Below, piece by piece: positions 54,583-62,831 of a stretch of DNA of 64,000 nucleotides. The stretch covers positions 24,333 through 88,332 of the forward strand of contig NZ_QLKQ01000021.1 in the NCBI RefSeq assembly GCF_003349955.1, read 5' to 3'. The stretch's first letter is position 1, and each line of letters opens with the position of its first letter. A model generated the notes under the pieces. That model was not told the DNA's origin and did not search any database. It worked only from the letters and a program-made list of their open reading frames with translations. The position numbers were made by a program, and so were the translations under genes. This DNA comes from Azospirillum brasilense (GTDB lineage: Bacteria > Pseudomonadota > Alphaproteobacteria > Azospirillales > Azospirillaceae).

Positions 54583-54956
54583 GCGGCGGCGACAGCGGAA
54601 GCGGCGTCAGAAACCGCGGCGGCGGGGCGCAGATGCTCCTCGCCCCAGGCCTTCAGCGCCAGGATGATCGGCTCCAGGCTGCGCCCGCGCGGCGACAGGC
54701 TGTATTCGACGCGCGGCGGCACCTCCGCATAGACGGTGCGGACCAGCAGCCCGTCCGCCTCCAACTCGCGGAGCTGGGTGGTCAGCATGCGCTGGGTGAC
54801 GTTCGGCACGCGGCGGCGGATTTCGTTGAAGCGCAGCGTGCCGTCCAGAAGATGGTAGAGAATCAGCCCCTTCCACTTCCCGCCGATGAGGGCGAGGACA
54901 CCCTCCACCGGGCAGCCCGGCGAGCAGTCCAGGTTGGTGTGCGGAACGCGGGCCAT
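54579..54956 (-). CDS. HxlR-family winged-helix regulator
   Basis: A 125-residue MarR-like HxlR regulator. [27 protein letters not shown], with CxxxC near the N-terminus, is typical of redox- or electrophile-sensing HxlR proteins, followed by the recognition helix region [23 protein letters not shown] and the wing [14 protein letters not shown]. The Cys pair (Cys11 and Cys15) could be the sensor. AAAGGA lies 8 bases before the ATG. It is divergent from a quinone-reductase-type gene, the usual target of this family, and coupled to nnrS-2. Confidence 0.93.
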   Translation of the reverse strand: MARVPHTNLDCSPGCPVEGVLALIGGKWKGLILYHLLDGTLRFNEIRRRVPNVTQRMLTTQLRELEADGLLVRTVYAEVPPRVEYSLSPRGRSLEPIILALKAWGEEHLRPAAAVSDAASAVAAA

Positions 54957-54977
54957 GACGGTATCCTTTTCGACACT

Positions 54978-54994
54978 ATGTGCGTTTCATGTGC
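54978..54994. promoter_or_regulatory. Candidate HxlR operator: direct repeat between hxlR and the oxidoreductase gene
   Basis: ATGTGC occurs twice (54978-54983 and 54989-54994) 11 bases apart, one helical turn, in the 118-bp divergent region just upstream of the hxlR start. HxlR dimers often bind repeats in such regions. This is a guess from position and spacing. Confidence 0.4.
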
Positions 54995-55074
54995 ATTCTT
55001 GCGCCCCGGTGCTGCAAGGCGCAAGTCTGTCGGCAGAGCACACCACGCCGCAACAAGCATAAGGACTTGAGACC

Positions 55075-56088
55075 ATGCGCGCCGTCGCCTTCACCCAATC
55101 CCTGCCCATCGACGCCCCCGACGCCCTGATCGACGTCGAGCGTCCCCGCCCCGAACCCCAGGGCCGCGACCTGCTGGTCGAGATCAAGGCCGTCTCGGTC
55201 AACCCCGTGGACACCAAGGTCCGCCGCAACATGCCGCCGGCGCCGGGCGCCATGAAGGTGCTGGGCTGGGACGCCGCTGGTGTCGTGGTCGCCGCCGGAC
55301 CGCAGGCCACGCTGTTCAAGCCGGGCGACGCCGTCTTCTACGCCGGGGCCATCGACCGCGACGGCACCAACGCCGAGTTCCATCTGGTGGACGAGCGCAT
55401 CGTCGGGCCGAAGCCGGCCAGCCTCGATTTCGCCCAGGCCGCGGCGCTGCCGCTGACCAGCATCACGGCGTGGGAGGCCATGTTCGACCGGCTGGACGTG
55501 CGGCGCCCGGTGCCGGGGGCGGCGAACGCCATCCTGATCGTCGGCGGGGCCGGTGGCGTCGGCTCCATCGCCATCCAGCTCGCCCGGCAGCTGACCAACC
55601 TGACGGTGATCGCCACCGCCTCCCGCGCGGAGACTCAGGCCTGGTGCCGCGACCTGGGCGCCCACCACGTCATCGACCACCGCAAGCCGCTGGCCGCCCA
55701 GGTTGAGGCGCTGGGCATCGGCGCCCCGGCCTTCGTCTTCTCGACCAACGACACCGGCGCCCATCTGCCGGAGATCGCCGCCCTGATCGCCCCGCAGGGC
55801 CGCGTCGCGCTGATCGACGATCCGGCGGGGCTGGACGTCATGGTGCTGAAGCGCAAGAGCGTGTCGCTGCATTGGGAGTTCATGTTCACCCGGCCGGTGT
55901 TCGGCACCGCCGACATCGACGCCCAGCACGCGCTGCTCGGCGAGGTGTCGCGCCTCGTCGACGCCGGCACCATCCGCACGACGCTGGCCGAGACGTTCGG
56001 CACCATCAACGCCGCCAACCTGACGCGCGCCCACGCCCTGCTCGAAAGCGGGCGGGCCAAGGGCAAGATCGTGCTGGCCGGCTTCTGA
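55075..56088 (+). CDS. Zinc-type alcohol dehydrogenase-family NADPH:quinone oxidoreductase
   Basis: A 337-residue MDR-superfamily enzyme of the zinc-independent ZADH2/YahK-quinone reductase type. A GroES-like N-terminal domain (VNPVDTKVRR, GWDAAGVVVAAG) is followed by an AGGVGSIAIQLARQL Rossmann loop near residue 158, with no structural-zinc Cys cluster. Family members reduce quinones and reactive carbonyls. It is divergent from the redox-type HxlR regulator, which probably controls it. AAGGA lies 10 bases before the ATG. Confidence 0.9.
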   Translation: MRAVAFTQSLPIDAPDALIDVERPRPEPQGRDLLVEIKAVSVNPVDTKVRRNMPPAPGAMKVLGWDAAGVVVAAGPQATLFKPGDAVFYAGAIDRDGTNAEFHLVDERIVGPKPASLDFAQAAALPLTSITAWEAMFDRLDVRRPVPGAANAILIVGGAGGVGSIAIQLARQLTNLTVIATASRAETQAWCRDLGAHHVIDHRKPLAAQVEALGIGAPAFVFSTNDTGAHLPEIAALIAPQGRVALIDDPAGLDVMVLKRKSVSLHWEFMFTRPVFGTADIDAQHALLGEVSRLVDAGTIRTTLAETFGTINAANLTRAHALLESGRAKGKIVLAGF

Positions 56089-56226
56089 TCCGCGCCTTGC
56101 CTTTTGGGCGGGGGACGGTCAGTCTCCCGTCCCAAGGGAGCGGAGCGGAGAAGCGGGAATGGCCGGGGTGACGTGGGTTGGATGCCGGAAGCGGCTCGGC
56201 AAGACCGGCGCGTCCTGGGTGGCGCC

Positions 56227-56640
56227 ATGACCCGCCTGCGCATCCGCATCGACTTCGACACCGGCGGCTCGGTCGGGCCGGGCAAGATCATGCTGCTGGA
56301 GCGGATCCGGGAGACCGGTTCCATCTCCGCCGCGGCGCGGACGCTGGGCATGTCCTACCGGCGCGCCTGGCTTCTGGTCGACGACCTGAACCGCATCTTC
56401 GCCGAACCGGTGGTCTCCGCCGCGGTGGGCGGCAAGCATGGCGGCGGAACCGCGCTGACCGCCTTCGGCGAACGGGTGATCGAGCATTACCGAGCGGTGG
56501 AGCGCGATGCCTTCGCCGCCACCACGCCCCGGCTGGAGGCGTTGGAAGGGATGCTCAACGCCGGGTATGGCGCGGGAAGCAACCCGGCGGACGACGGCAG
56601 CTTCTCCGGCGACCCTGGGCTGAAGCCCGGCTGCAAATAG
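56227..56640 (+). CDS. ModE-type winged-helix regulator (N-terminal domain only)
   Basis: A 137-residue LysR-like winged-helix protein resembling the DNA-binding half of ModE: RIRIDFDTGGSVGPGKIMLLERIRETGSISAAARTLGMSYRRAWLLVDDLN gives the helix-turn-helix near residues 30-55. The TOBE/MOP molybdate-binding domain is absent, so it may not sense molybdate itself, as in several alphaproteobacterial short ModE proteins. Molybdenum-related genes in the window are mog and the CoxL-type hydroxylase at 60.4 kb. A GTG upstream cannot be excluded as the start. Confidence 0.85.
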   Translation: MTRLRIRIDFDTGGSVGPGKIMLLERIRETGSISAAARTLGMSYRRAWLLVDDLNRIFAEPVVSAAVGGKHGGGTALTAFGERVIEHYRAVERDAFAATTPRLEALEGMLNAGYGAGSNPADDGSFSGDPGLKPGCK

Positions 56641-56642
56641 TA

Positions 56643-56762
56643 TCCCCTCTCCCCTCCGGGGAGAGGGATAGGGTGAGGGGGTTGCGCGCGGCGCCACGTT
56701 CGGCATAAGCGCAACCCCCTCACCGGCCCTCTGGGCCACCCTCTCCCCAGAGGGGAGAGGGC
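56643..56762. repeat. Composite palindromic element, copy B
   Basis: Same arrangement as copy A at 20671-20780. A CCCCTCTCCCC…GGGGAGAGGG palindrome is followed by GGGTGAGGGGGTTGCGCG, a GC-rich linker with a CGGCA-AAG-GCA core, its complement CCCCCTCACC, and a second palindrome CCCTCTCCCCAGAGGGGAGAGGG. It starts two bases after the ModE-like stop and lies 98 bp before rpe. Confidence 0.85.
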
Positions 56763-56860
56763 TATCGGCGAGAGGGGTTGGGGCGGCGGGGGAGCCGTGG
56801 TATGGGAAGGCGGATTTTCCACCACCCTTTCCCGCACCGTTCACGCCAAGGATGTCCGCC

Positions 56861-57517
56861 ATGCGCCCGGTCAAGATCGCCCCGTCCATCCTCTCCGCCG
56901 ATTTCGCCCGGCTGGGCGAGGAAGTGTGCGCCATCGATGCGGCGGGCGCCGACTACATCCACATCGACGTGATGGACGGTCATTTCGTCCCCAACATCAC
57001 CATCGGCCCGGCGGTGGTGAAGGCGCTGCGCCCGCACACGGCGAAGCCCTTCGACGTGCATCTGATGATCGCCCCGGTGGACCCCTACATCGCCGCCTTC
57101 GCGGACGCCGGCGCCGACATCATCACCGTCCACGCTGAGGCCGGCGCCCACGTCCACCGCACCATCCAGCTCATCAAGTCGCTGGGCAAGAAGGCCGGCC
57201 TGTCGCTGAACCCGGCCACCCCGCTGGAAGTTGTGGACTATCTGCTGGAAGACCTCGACCTCGTCCTGGTCATGACGGTCAACCCCGGCTTCGGCGGGCA
57301 GAGCTTCATTTCCAACCAGCTTCCCAAGATCCATGAGCTGCGCCGCCGCATCGACGCGCTGGGCAAGCCCATCGACCTTCAGGTCGACGGCGGCATCAAC
57401 GGCGAAACCGCCCGCATCGCCATCGAGGCGGGCGCCGACGTTCTGGTCGCCGGAACCGCCACCTTCACCGGTGGGCCGGACCGCTACGCCGCCAACATCC
57501 GCGCCCTGCGGAGCTGA
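56861..57517 (+). CDS. rpe: Ribulose-phosphate 3-epimerase
   Basis: Interconverts ribulose-5-phosphate and xylulose-5-phosphate (pentose phosphate and Calvin pathways). The 218-residue TIM-barrel enzyme has [17 protein letters not shown], the catalytic and metal residues [35 protein letters not shown] and [14 protein letters not shown] 56861 (AAGG 9 bases upstream) gives [13 protein letters not shown] 56852 is almost on top of the Shine-Dalgarno and is rejected. Appears to be a single copy here. Confidence 0.97.
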   Translation: MRPVKIAPSILSADFARLGEEVCAIDAAGADYIHIDVMDGHFVPNITIGPAVVKALRPHTAKPFDVHLMIAPVDPYIAAFADAGADIITVHAEAGAHVHRTIQLIKSLGKKAGLSLNPATPLEVVDYLLEDLDLVLVMTVNPGFGGQSFISNQLPKIHELRRRIDALGKPIDLQVDGGINGETARIAIEAGADVLVAGTATFTGGPDRYAANIRALRS

Positions 57518-57591
57518 CCGCCGGCCCTTCCCCTCTCCCTCCCGGCCATGCTCCAGGTGGGTTTATCCGCAAGAGGGTCCTCCTTCGGGCA

Positions 57592-57615
57592 GAACCAAAC
57601 GCCGTCCCGGGCGTT
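57592..57615 (+). promoter_or_regulatory. Candidate EcfG-type stress promoter of the GlsB/YeaQ-type gene
   Basis: AGAAC (57591-57595) followed after 16 bases by CGTT (57612-57615) fits GGAAC-N16-CGTT with one mismatch in the first hexamer. It ends 46 bases before the ATG of a known general-stress membrane-protein family and is next to phyR. Confidence 0.5.
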
Positions 57616-57661
57616 ATGGCTGCGTGGGATCGAGGACATCGATACTGGAGGGAGAGAGGTT

Positions 57662-57919
57662 ATGGGTATTCTGTGGACGATCATCATCGGCTTCCTGGCC
57701 GGCATCGTCGCCAAGTTCCTGATGCCGGGCCGTGATCCGGGGGGCTTCATCATCACCACGCTGCTCGGCATCGCGGGCGCCTTCGTCGCCACCTATCTGG
57801 GCGAAGCCGTGGGCTGGTACCGGGCGGGCGAAGGGGCCGGCTTCATCGGCGCCATCGTCGGCGCCATCATCATCCTGGCCATCTACCGCATGATCGCCGG
57901 GCGCCGGACCACCGTCTGA
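57662..57919 (+). CDS. GlsB/YeaQ/YmgE-family stress membrane protein
   Basis: An 85-residue inner-membrane protein with three helices (LWTIIIGFLAGIVAKFLMPG, GGFIITTLLGIAGAFVATYLG, GAGFIGAIVGAIIILAIYRMI) and the conserved PGRDPGGF turn. The family (transglycosylase-associated) is small, hydrophobic and general-stress induced in many proteobacteria. GGAGGGAGAG lies before the ATG. Upstream is an EcfG-like promoter and downstream a strong bidirectional terminator shared with phyR. Confidence 0.92.
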   Translation: MGILWTIIIGFLAGIVAKFLMPGRDPGGFIITTLLGIAGAFVATYLGEAVGWYRAGEGAGFIGAIVGAIIILAIYRMIAGRRTTV

Positions 57920-57946
57920 GACTGCGGCACACCACACCGCACACGC

Positions 57947-57974
57947 AAAGGGCGGCCCGACGGGGCCGCCCTTT
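57947..57974. terminator. Bidirectional intrinsic terminator between the stress gene and phyR
   Basis: AAAGGGCGGCCC (57947-57958) pairs perfectly with 57963-57974 around a GACG loop, with CGCTTTT following on plus and A-rich sequence before. It separates two convergent genes. Confidence 0.85.
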
Positions 57975-57999
57975 CGCTTTTCCATCCGGACCGCGGTTG

Positions 58000-58779
58000 T
58001 TAGGCCAGGGCCACCGGGCTCGGCATGAAGACCGCGCGGGAGATCGCCGCCTGAATCGCCTCGTTGGTGAAGGGCTTGCGGACGATCTGGCCAAGATGGC
58101 GGGCGTCCGCCTCCTCCAGGTCGCCGTCGAAGGCCGTGACGAAGATGGTCCGCATGGCACGCTTCTGGCGCAGCCGGCGGGCGACCTCGACCCCGCTGCC
58201 GCCGTCGGCCAGCCGGACGTCCAGAAGGGCCAGCGTCGGCTTCTCGGCCTCCAGCAGTTCCAGGGCCTCCTGCTCGTTGTTGGCGGTGCCGCAGACGACA
58301 TGGCCCATGTCGGTGACCAGCGAGCCGATCTCCATCGCCAGGATCGGGTTGTCCTCGACCACCAGCACCCGCTGGGTCAGGGCGTTGCGCACCTTGTCGC
58401 GGGCGATGGTCAGCCGCTCCTGGGCCTCCGGCGCGGGGATCTGGAGAACCTGGGCGGCTTCGGGAACCGTCAGCCCTTCCAGCGTGATCAGCAGATACAT
58501 GCGCCGCTCGCCTTCCGGCAGGGAGGCCAGCGCCCGTTCGATGGGGTGCGGCGACGGGGTCGGCAGCCCGTCCCCATCCTCGTCGAACAGCAGATTCAGC
58601 AAGGCGTAGAGCGGTACCCGCGCCCCGGCTTCCAGCCCGAAGCGGGAGGGGGCCATCACGGCGACCTCGACGCAGCGCGTCACGAGATCGTCACCGCGTT
58701 CGGTCGCTCCGGTCAGCGCGCGCGCGTAGCGGCGCAGGTAGGGGAGATGATCGTAAAGCTGGCGTGCGTAGACTCGCAT
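58000..58779 (-). CDS. phyR: PhyR general-stress response regulator
   Basis: A 259-residue PhyR. An N-terminal sigma-factor-like domain (DHLPYLRRYARALTGATERGDDLV, helix 2-4 like region to about residue 130) is joined to a receiver domain with phosphoacceptor Asp near 190 (LALLDVRLADG) and the conserved Lys in IVRKPFTN. When phosphorylated, PhyR binds NepR and frees EcfG sigma. ATG 58779 has GGAAG 8 bases upstream. ATG 58857 has none. Unlike the usual layout, no nepR or ecfG gene lies beside it. Confidence 0.94.
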   Translation of the reverse strand: MRVYARQLYDHLPYLRRYARALTGATERGDDLVTRCVEVAVMAPSRFGLEAGARVPLYALLNLLFDEDGDGLPTPSPHPIERALASLPEGERRMYLLITLEGLTVPEAAQVLQIPAPEAQERLTIARDKVRNALTQRVLVVEDNPILAMEIGSLVTDMGHVVCGTANNEQEALELLEAEKPTLALLDVRLADGGSGVEVARRLRQKRAMRTIFVTAFDGDLEEADARHLGQIVRKPFTNEAIQAAISRAVFMPSPVALA

Positions 58780-58973
58780 GACCCGTTCTTCCGCGCCGGT
58801 GGGTGGGTCCGTCCGGCCTTCGGCACCGAGGGGCGCTGGCCGGTCGGCTTGATTCATAACTTGTTAACACTCTGAAACACTATCACGCCCCCCAAGGAGG
58901 GCGAACCGAAAAAAAGGCCGAGTCCCCCTTCCTCCGTTGGCAGAGTCCGCATGGCCGATGACGACCGGCAGAC

Positions 58974-59525
58974 CTACCGCGCCTGCTCACGCTGCTGGCG
59001 CGACCGCCATTGCCAGGGCTTCTCCACCTGACCAGCCCACAGGCCCAGCCGGCGGCTTTGCGCGAAGGCCTCGCTCGACGCGTAGGCGGGGGACAGGCTG
59101 CGGTAGGCGAAGGCCCAGCCGCGCGCCACCATGGCCGCCCCCAGATCGACGCCGAGCACCCGGCACTCGCCCAGCTTTTGGCCGTTGCGGTCACGTTCGG
59201 CGATGGTGCAGGTCACCTCCTGGTCCTTGATCAGGCTGGCCAGCACCGCTGTGGCGATGCGGAAACAATCCAATTCATGCCCGTAGCGGTTCCGGCATTT
59301 CTGCCCGACGTCGGGGGCGTCGATGCCCATGAGGCGAACCGGCGTCCCCTTGATGGAGAGCGTATCGCCTTCCATGGCGACACCCTGTCCTTTTAACGTT
59401 TCATTGGGGGTGTTGGCGACCTTGCCTTTGGTCGTCCCTCCCTGGGCATACACCGTTCCGGTTGAGCCGATGAGAAGAATCGCCACCAAAGGAGCGAGCC
59501 ACTCAGAACAGGGTCGGCGCGTCAT
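58974..59525 (-). CDS. Secreted thermonuclease-family (SNc) protein
   Basis: A 183-residue exported staphylococcal-nuclease-like protein. A Sec signal (TRRPCSEWLAPLVAILLIGSTGTVYAQ) is followed by the SNc core GDTLSIKGTPVRLMGIDAPD with the catalytic Arg and Asp/Glu residues, GHELDCFRIATAV, ERDRNGQKLG, and VDLGAAMVARGWAFAY with the second Arg-type loop. It may degrade extracellular or periplasmic DNA/RNA. ATG 59525 (or 59540) lies inside the end of the SRAP gene, so translation may be coupled. Overlap is 23 bp. Confidence 0.87.
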   Translation of the reverse strand: MTRRPCSEWLAPLVAILLIGSTGTVYAQGGTTKGKVANTPNETLKGQGVAMEGDTLSIKGTPVRLMGIDAPDVGQKCRNRYGHELDCFRIATAVLASLIKDQEVTCTIAERDRNGQKLGECRVLGVDLGAAMVARGWAFAYRSLSPAYASSEAFAQSRRLGLWAGQVEKPWQWRSRQQREQAR

Positions 59526-60228
59526 CGGGCCAAGCATCATCGGACGGTGAATCGTCCAAGGGAGCCGCGCACGCCTCGTCGTCGTTGCGCACGTTGTTGA
59601 CGCGCGGTCCCACCGGGCGGGCCTCCAGCAGCGCGTCGGGCGCCGGCTTCAGAAGCCCCTCCAGCACCGGCAGCGGGGCGGCGGGGTCCAGCCACAGGTC
59701 CCAGTCCGCCTCGTCGAGGATCACCGGCATGCGCTCGTGCAGCGGCTTCAGCACCGCGTTGGCCGTGGTGGTGACGATGGTCAGCGTCTCCAGGGGCTCC
59801 GCGGGGGCCGGACCGCCCTTCGGGCCGTTCCAGCGCTCCCACAAGCCGGCGAAGGCGAAGGGCGCGCGGTCGCGGCGGCGGATGGCGTAGCCCTGCTTGC
59901 GCTTGCCCACGGCCTTCCACTCATAGAATCCGTCCACCGGGACGAGGCAGCGCCGCTTGCGGAAGGCCTCCCGGAAGGACGGCTTCTCGGCCAGCGTCTC
60001 CCCGCGCGCGTTGATCAGCCGCGCCCCGATGGACGGGTCGTCCGCCCAGAAGGGCACGAGGCCCCAGCGCAGGGTGACCAGATGGCGCCCATCCTCCTCC
60101 CGCCGCACGGCGGGCACCGGCTGGGTGGGGGCCACGTTCCAACGCGGCTGGAGGTTCGGCAGTTCGGGGAAGCCGAACAGCCGCTGGACCTCCGCGGCCG
60201 GTGTGGCGAGTATCATGCGTCCGCACAT
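59503..60228 (-). CDS. SOS response-associated (SRAP/YedK/HMCES) abasic-site protein
   Basis: A 241-residue SRAP-domain protein that crosslinks to abasic sites in single-stranded DNA through its N-terminal Cys2, exposed after Met removal. It has MCGRM, Asn in RWNVAPTQ, the catalytic Glu region VDGFYEWK and His in PLHERMPVIL. The C-terminal 25 residues are acidic and not conserved. It overlaps the downstream nuclease gene and is divergent from the CoxL-type gene. Confidence 0.95.
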   Translation of the reverse strand: MCGRMILATPAAEVQRLFGFPELPNLQPRWNVAPTQPVPAVRREEDGRHLVTLRWGLVPFWADDPSIGARLINARGETLAEKPSFREAFRKRRCLVPVDGFYEWKAVGKRKQGYAIRRRDRAPFAFAGLWERWNGPKGGPAPAEPLETLTIVTTTANAVLKPLHERMPVILDEADWDLWLDPAAPLPVLEGLLKPAPDALLEARPVGPRVNNVRNDDEACAAPLDDSPSDDAWPDDAPTLF

Positions 60229-60331
60229 GGCCTAAGAATAGGTGGCCCGGCGCCCCCACGCCACCGCCGGCTTATGCCCAACCGAGGGTTTTCGCCGGCC
60301 AAGGCTCCGCCTATCTTCTCCGGGTGCATCT

Positions 60332-60370
60332 CCACGCCATAGGCCCACGCCATAGGCCCACGCCAGAGGA
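60332..60370 (+). repeat. 13-bp tandem repeat, about three units
   Basis: CCACGCCATAGGC occurs at 60332-60344 and 60345-60357 exactly, with a third, altered unit at 60358-60370 that contains the AGAGGA Shine-Dalgarno-like site of the gene starting at 60383. Slippage here would move the promoter relative to the start without changing the frame. Confidence 0.85.
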
Positions 60371-60382
60371 AAGCCCCGCCCC

Positions 60383-62701
60383 ATGATGAAGTTCGGCATC
60401 GGCCAGCCGGTCCCCCGCACCGAAGACGCGCGCCTGCTGACCGGCGGCGGGCGCTACACCGACGACGTGTCGCTTCCCGGCCAGACCTACGCGGTCTTCG
60501 TGCGCTCCCCTCACGCCCACGCCGACATCCGCGGGATCGACGCGGTGGAGGCGGCGGCGCAGCCGGGGGTGCTCGGCGTCTTCACCGTCGCCGACCTGGA
60601 GGCGGACGGCATCCAGCCGATCCCCTGCGCCGCGGCGCTGACCCAGCGCGACGGTTCCCCCTACGTCGCCCCGCCCCGCCCGGCGCTGGCCAAGGGACGC
60701 GTGCGCCACGTCGGCGATCCGGTCGCCGTGGTGGTGGCCGAAACGCTGGACGCCGCCCGCGACGCGGCGGAGCTGGTGATGGTCGATTACGACGACCGGC
60801 CCGCCATCGCCGGCACGGCGGAGGCGCTGGAGGTGGGTCGCCCGCAGGTGTGGGACGAGGCGCCGGGCAACCTCTGCTTCGATTGGGAACAGGGCGAAGA
60901 GGCGGCGGTGGAGTCGGCGATTGCCAAGGCCGCCCGCGTGGTCGAACTGGAGATCGTCAACAACCGCGTCGTCGCCAACCCGATGGAGGGCCGCGCCTGC
61001 CTTGCCGCGGTGGAGGCGGAGACCGGACGGCTGGTCATTTACGTCACCAGCCAGGGCGTGCACGGGCTGCGCAAGCAGTTCGCCCAGCTCTTCGGCCTGC
61101 CGGAATCGAAATTCCGCGTCATCACCACCGACGTTGGCGGCGGCTTCGGCATGAAGCTGTTCAACTACCCGGAATACATGGTCTGCCTGTTCGCCGCGCG
61201 CCGCCTGAACCGGCCCGTAAAATGGGCGGCGGAGCGGACCGAGGGCTTCCTCAGCGACGACCACGGGCGCGACCATGTCAGCCGCGCCCGGCTGGCGCTG
61301 GACGGCGACGGGCGTTTCCTCGGGTTGCGGGTGGACACGGTCGCCAACCTGGGGGCCTACCTGTCGAACTACGGCCCCTTCATCCCGACCGACGCCGGGT
61401 CGGCGATGCTCGTCGGCTCCTACACCACACCGGCGGTCTATGTGCGGGTCAAGGGCGTCTTCACCAACACCCAGCCGGTGGACGCCTACCGAGGCGCCGG
61501 CCGGCCGGAGGCCGCCTATCTGCTGGAGCGGCTGATCGACCATGCCGGGCGCGTCACCGGCCTCGGCCCGGCGGAGATCCGGCGGCGCAACTTCATCCCG
61601 CCCGCCGCCATGCCCTACGCCACGCCGATGGGCCAGACCTACGACACCGGCGAATTCGAGCAGAATCTGCGCGACGGGCTGGAGCTGTCCGACCACACCG
61701 GCCTGCCCGCCCGCAAGGCGGCGGCGAAGGCGCGCGGGAAGCTGCGCGGGGTCGGGATCGCCACCTACATCGAGGCCTGCGCGGGCGGCGGCGCTGAGCA
61801 GGCGACGGTGCAGGTCAACGGCGACGGGCGCATCGTCCTGATGATCGGCACCCAGACCAACGGCCAGGGCCATGAGACCGCCTACAAACAGATCATCGCC
61901 GACCGGCTGGGCGTCCCGCCGGAGGATGTCGAGGTCGTGCAGGGCGACACCGACCGGGTGTCCTGGGGCGCCGGCACCGGCGGTTCCCGCTCCGTCCCGG
62001 TGGGCGGCGCGGCGCTGGCCGAGGGGGCGGCGCGGGTGGTGACCAAGGCGACCGAGGTCGCCGCCGACCTGCTGGAGACCGCCGCGGTGGACGTCGAGTT
62101 CGTCGAGGGCCGCTTCAGCGTCGTCGGCACCGACCGCAGCGTCTCCTTCAAGGAGGTGGCCGCCAAGGCGGCCGCGCAAGGCCCCGTCGCCTTCACCGAG
62201 GCGGCCCGCTGGACCCCACCGGCCAACACCTTTCCCAACGGTTGCCACGTGGCGGAGGTTGAGGTCGATCCCGACACCGGGGTGGTCGAGGTCGTCGGCT
62301 ACACCGTCGTCGACGATTTCGGCACGGTGGTGAACCCGTTGCTGGTCATGGGGCAGGTCCATGGCGGCGTCGCCCAGGGCATCGGACAGGCGCTTCAGGA
62401 GCGGGTGGTGTTCGACCCGGACAGCGGCCAGCTGCTCAGCGGCTCCTTCATGGACTACCAGATGCCGCGCGCGGTCGACGTGCCGGACATCCGCATCAAG
62501 CTGAACTGCGTGCCCAGCACCACCAACGCGCTCGGCATGAAGGGCGCCGGCGAGGCCGGGGCCATCGGCGCGCCGCCGGCGGTGATCAACGCCCTGGTGG
62601 ACGCGCTGGCGGACTATGGAATCGAGCACATCGACATGCCGGCGACCCCGCTGTCCGTATGGACCGCGATCCAAACGCATAGTAAAGCCGCCGCCGAATA
62701 A
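60383..62701 (+). CDS. Xanthine dehydrogenase/CoxL-family molybdopterin subunit, stand-alone
   Basis: A 772-residue large catalytic subunit of a molybdenum hydroxylase. The N-terminal GQPVPRTEDARLLTGGGRYTDD, the GGGFGMK Moco loop near 252, AYRGAGRPEA near 368 (in place of the AYxCSFR loop of true CO dehydrogenase), QTNGQGHET near 495, and the catalytic Glu724 in GAGEAGAIG are intact. So it probably hydroxylates a small aldehyde or heterocycle rather than CO. The FAD (CoxM) and [2Fe-2S] (CoxS) subunits are absent on both sides. AGAGGAAAG precedes the ATG. Confidence 0.92.
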   Translation: MMKFGIGQPVPRTEDARLLTGGGRYTDDVSLPGQTYAVFVRSPHAHADIRGIDAVEAAAQPGVLGVFTVADLEADGIQPIPCAAALTQRDGSPYVAPPRPALAKGRVRHVGDPVAVVVAETLDAARDAAELVMVDYDDRPAIAGTAEALEVGRPQVWDEAPGNLCFDWEQGEEAAVESAIAKAARVVELEIVNNRVVANPMEGRACLAAVEAETGRLVIYVTSQGVHGLRKQFAQLFGLPESKFRVITTDVGGGFGMKLFNYPEYMVCLFAARRLNRPVKWAAERTEGFLSDDHGRDHVSRARLALDGDGRFLGLRVDTVANLGAYLSNYGPFIPTDAGSAMLVGSYTTPAVYVRVKGVFTNTQPVDAYRGAGRPEAAYLLERLIDHAGRVTGLGPAEIRRRNFIPPAAMPYATPMGQTYDTGEFEQNLRDGLELSDHTGLPARKAAAKARGKLRGVGIATYIEACAGGGAEQATVQVNGDGRIVLMIGTQTNGQGHETAYKQIIADRLGVPPEDVEVVQGDTDRVSWGAGTGGSRSVPVGGAALAEGAARVVTKATEVAADLLETAAVDVEFVEGRFSVVGTDRSVSFKEVAAKAAAQGPVAFTEAARWTPPANTFPNGCHVAEVEVDPDTGVVEVVGYTVVDDFGTVVNPLLVMGQVHGGVAQGIGQALQERVVFDPDSGQLLSGSFMDYQMPRAVDVPDIRIKLNCVPSTTNALGMKGAGEAGAIGAPPAVINALVDALADYGIEHIDMPATPLSVWTAIQTHSKAAAE

Positions 62702-62831
62702 GGAAGAACGGAGTAACGACGTCATAGGCCCTATTTCCAGCCCCGATGTCACACCTTGTGTTGAATAAATTTGAGACAACATACGCACTATAATGAATTA
62801 AACCCAGTATCACCCCACGAAAGAAACGGGC

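Noticed and set aside
62757..62794. Consensus promoter upstream of the EAL gene
   Set aside because: TATAAT at 62789-62794 is perfect, but the nearest TTGAGA is only 12 bases upstream and TTGAAT is 22 bases away. It is noted in the gene entry but not called as a promoter.
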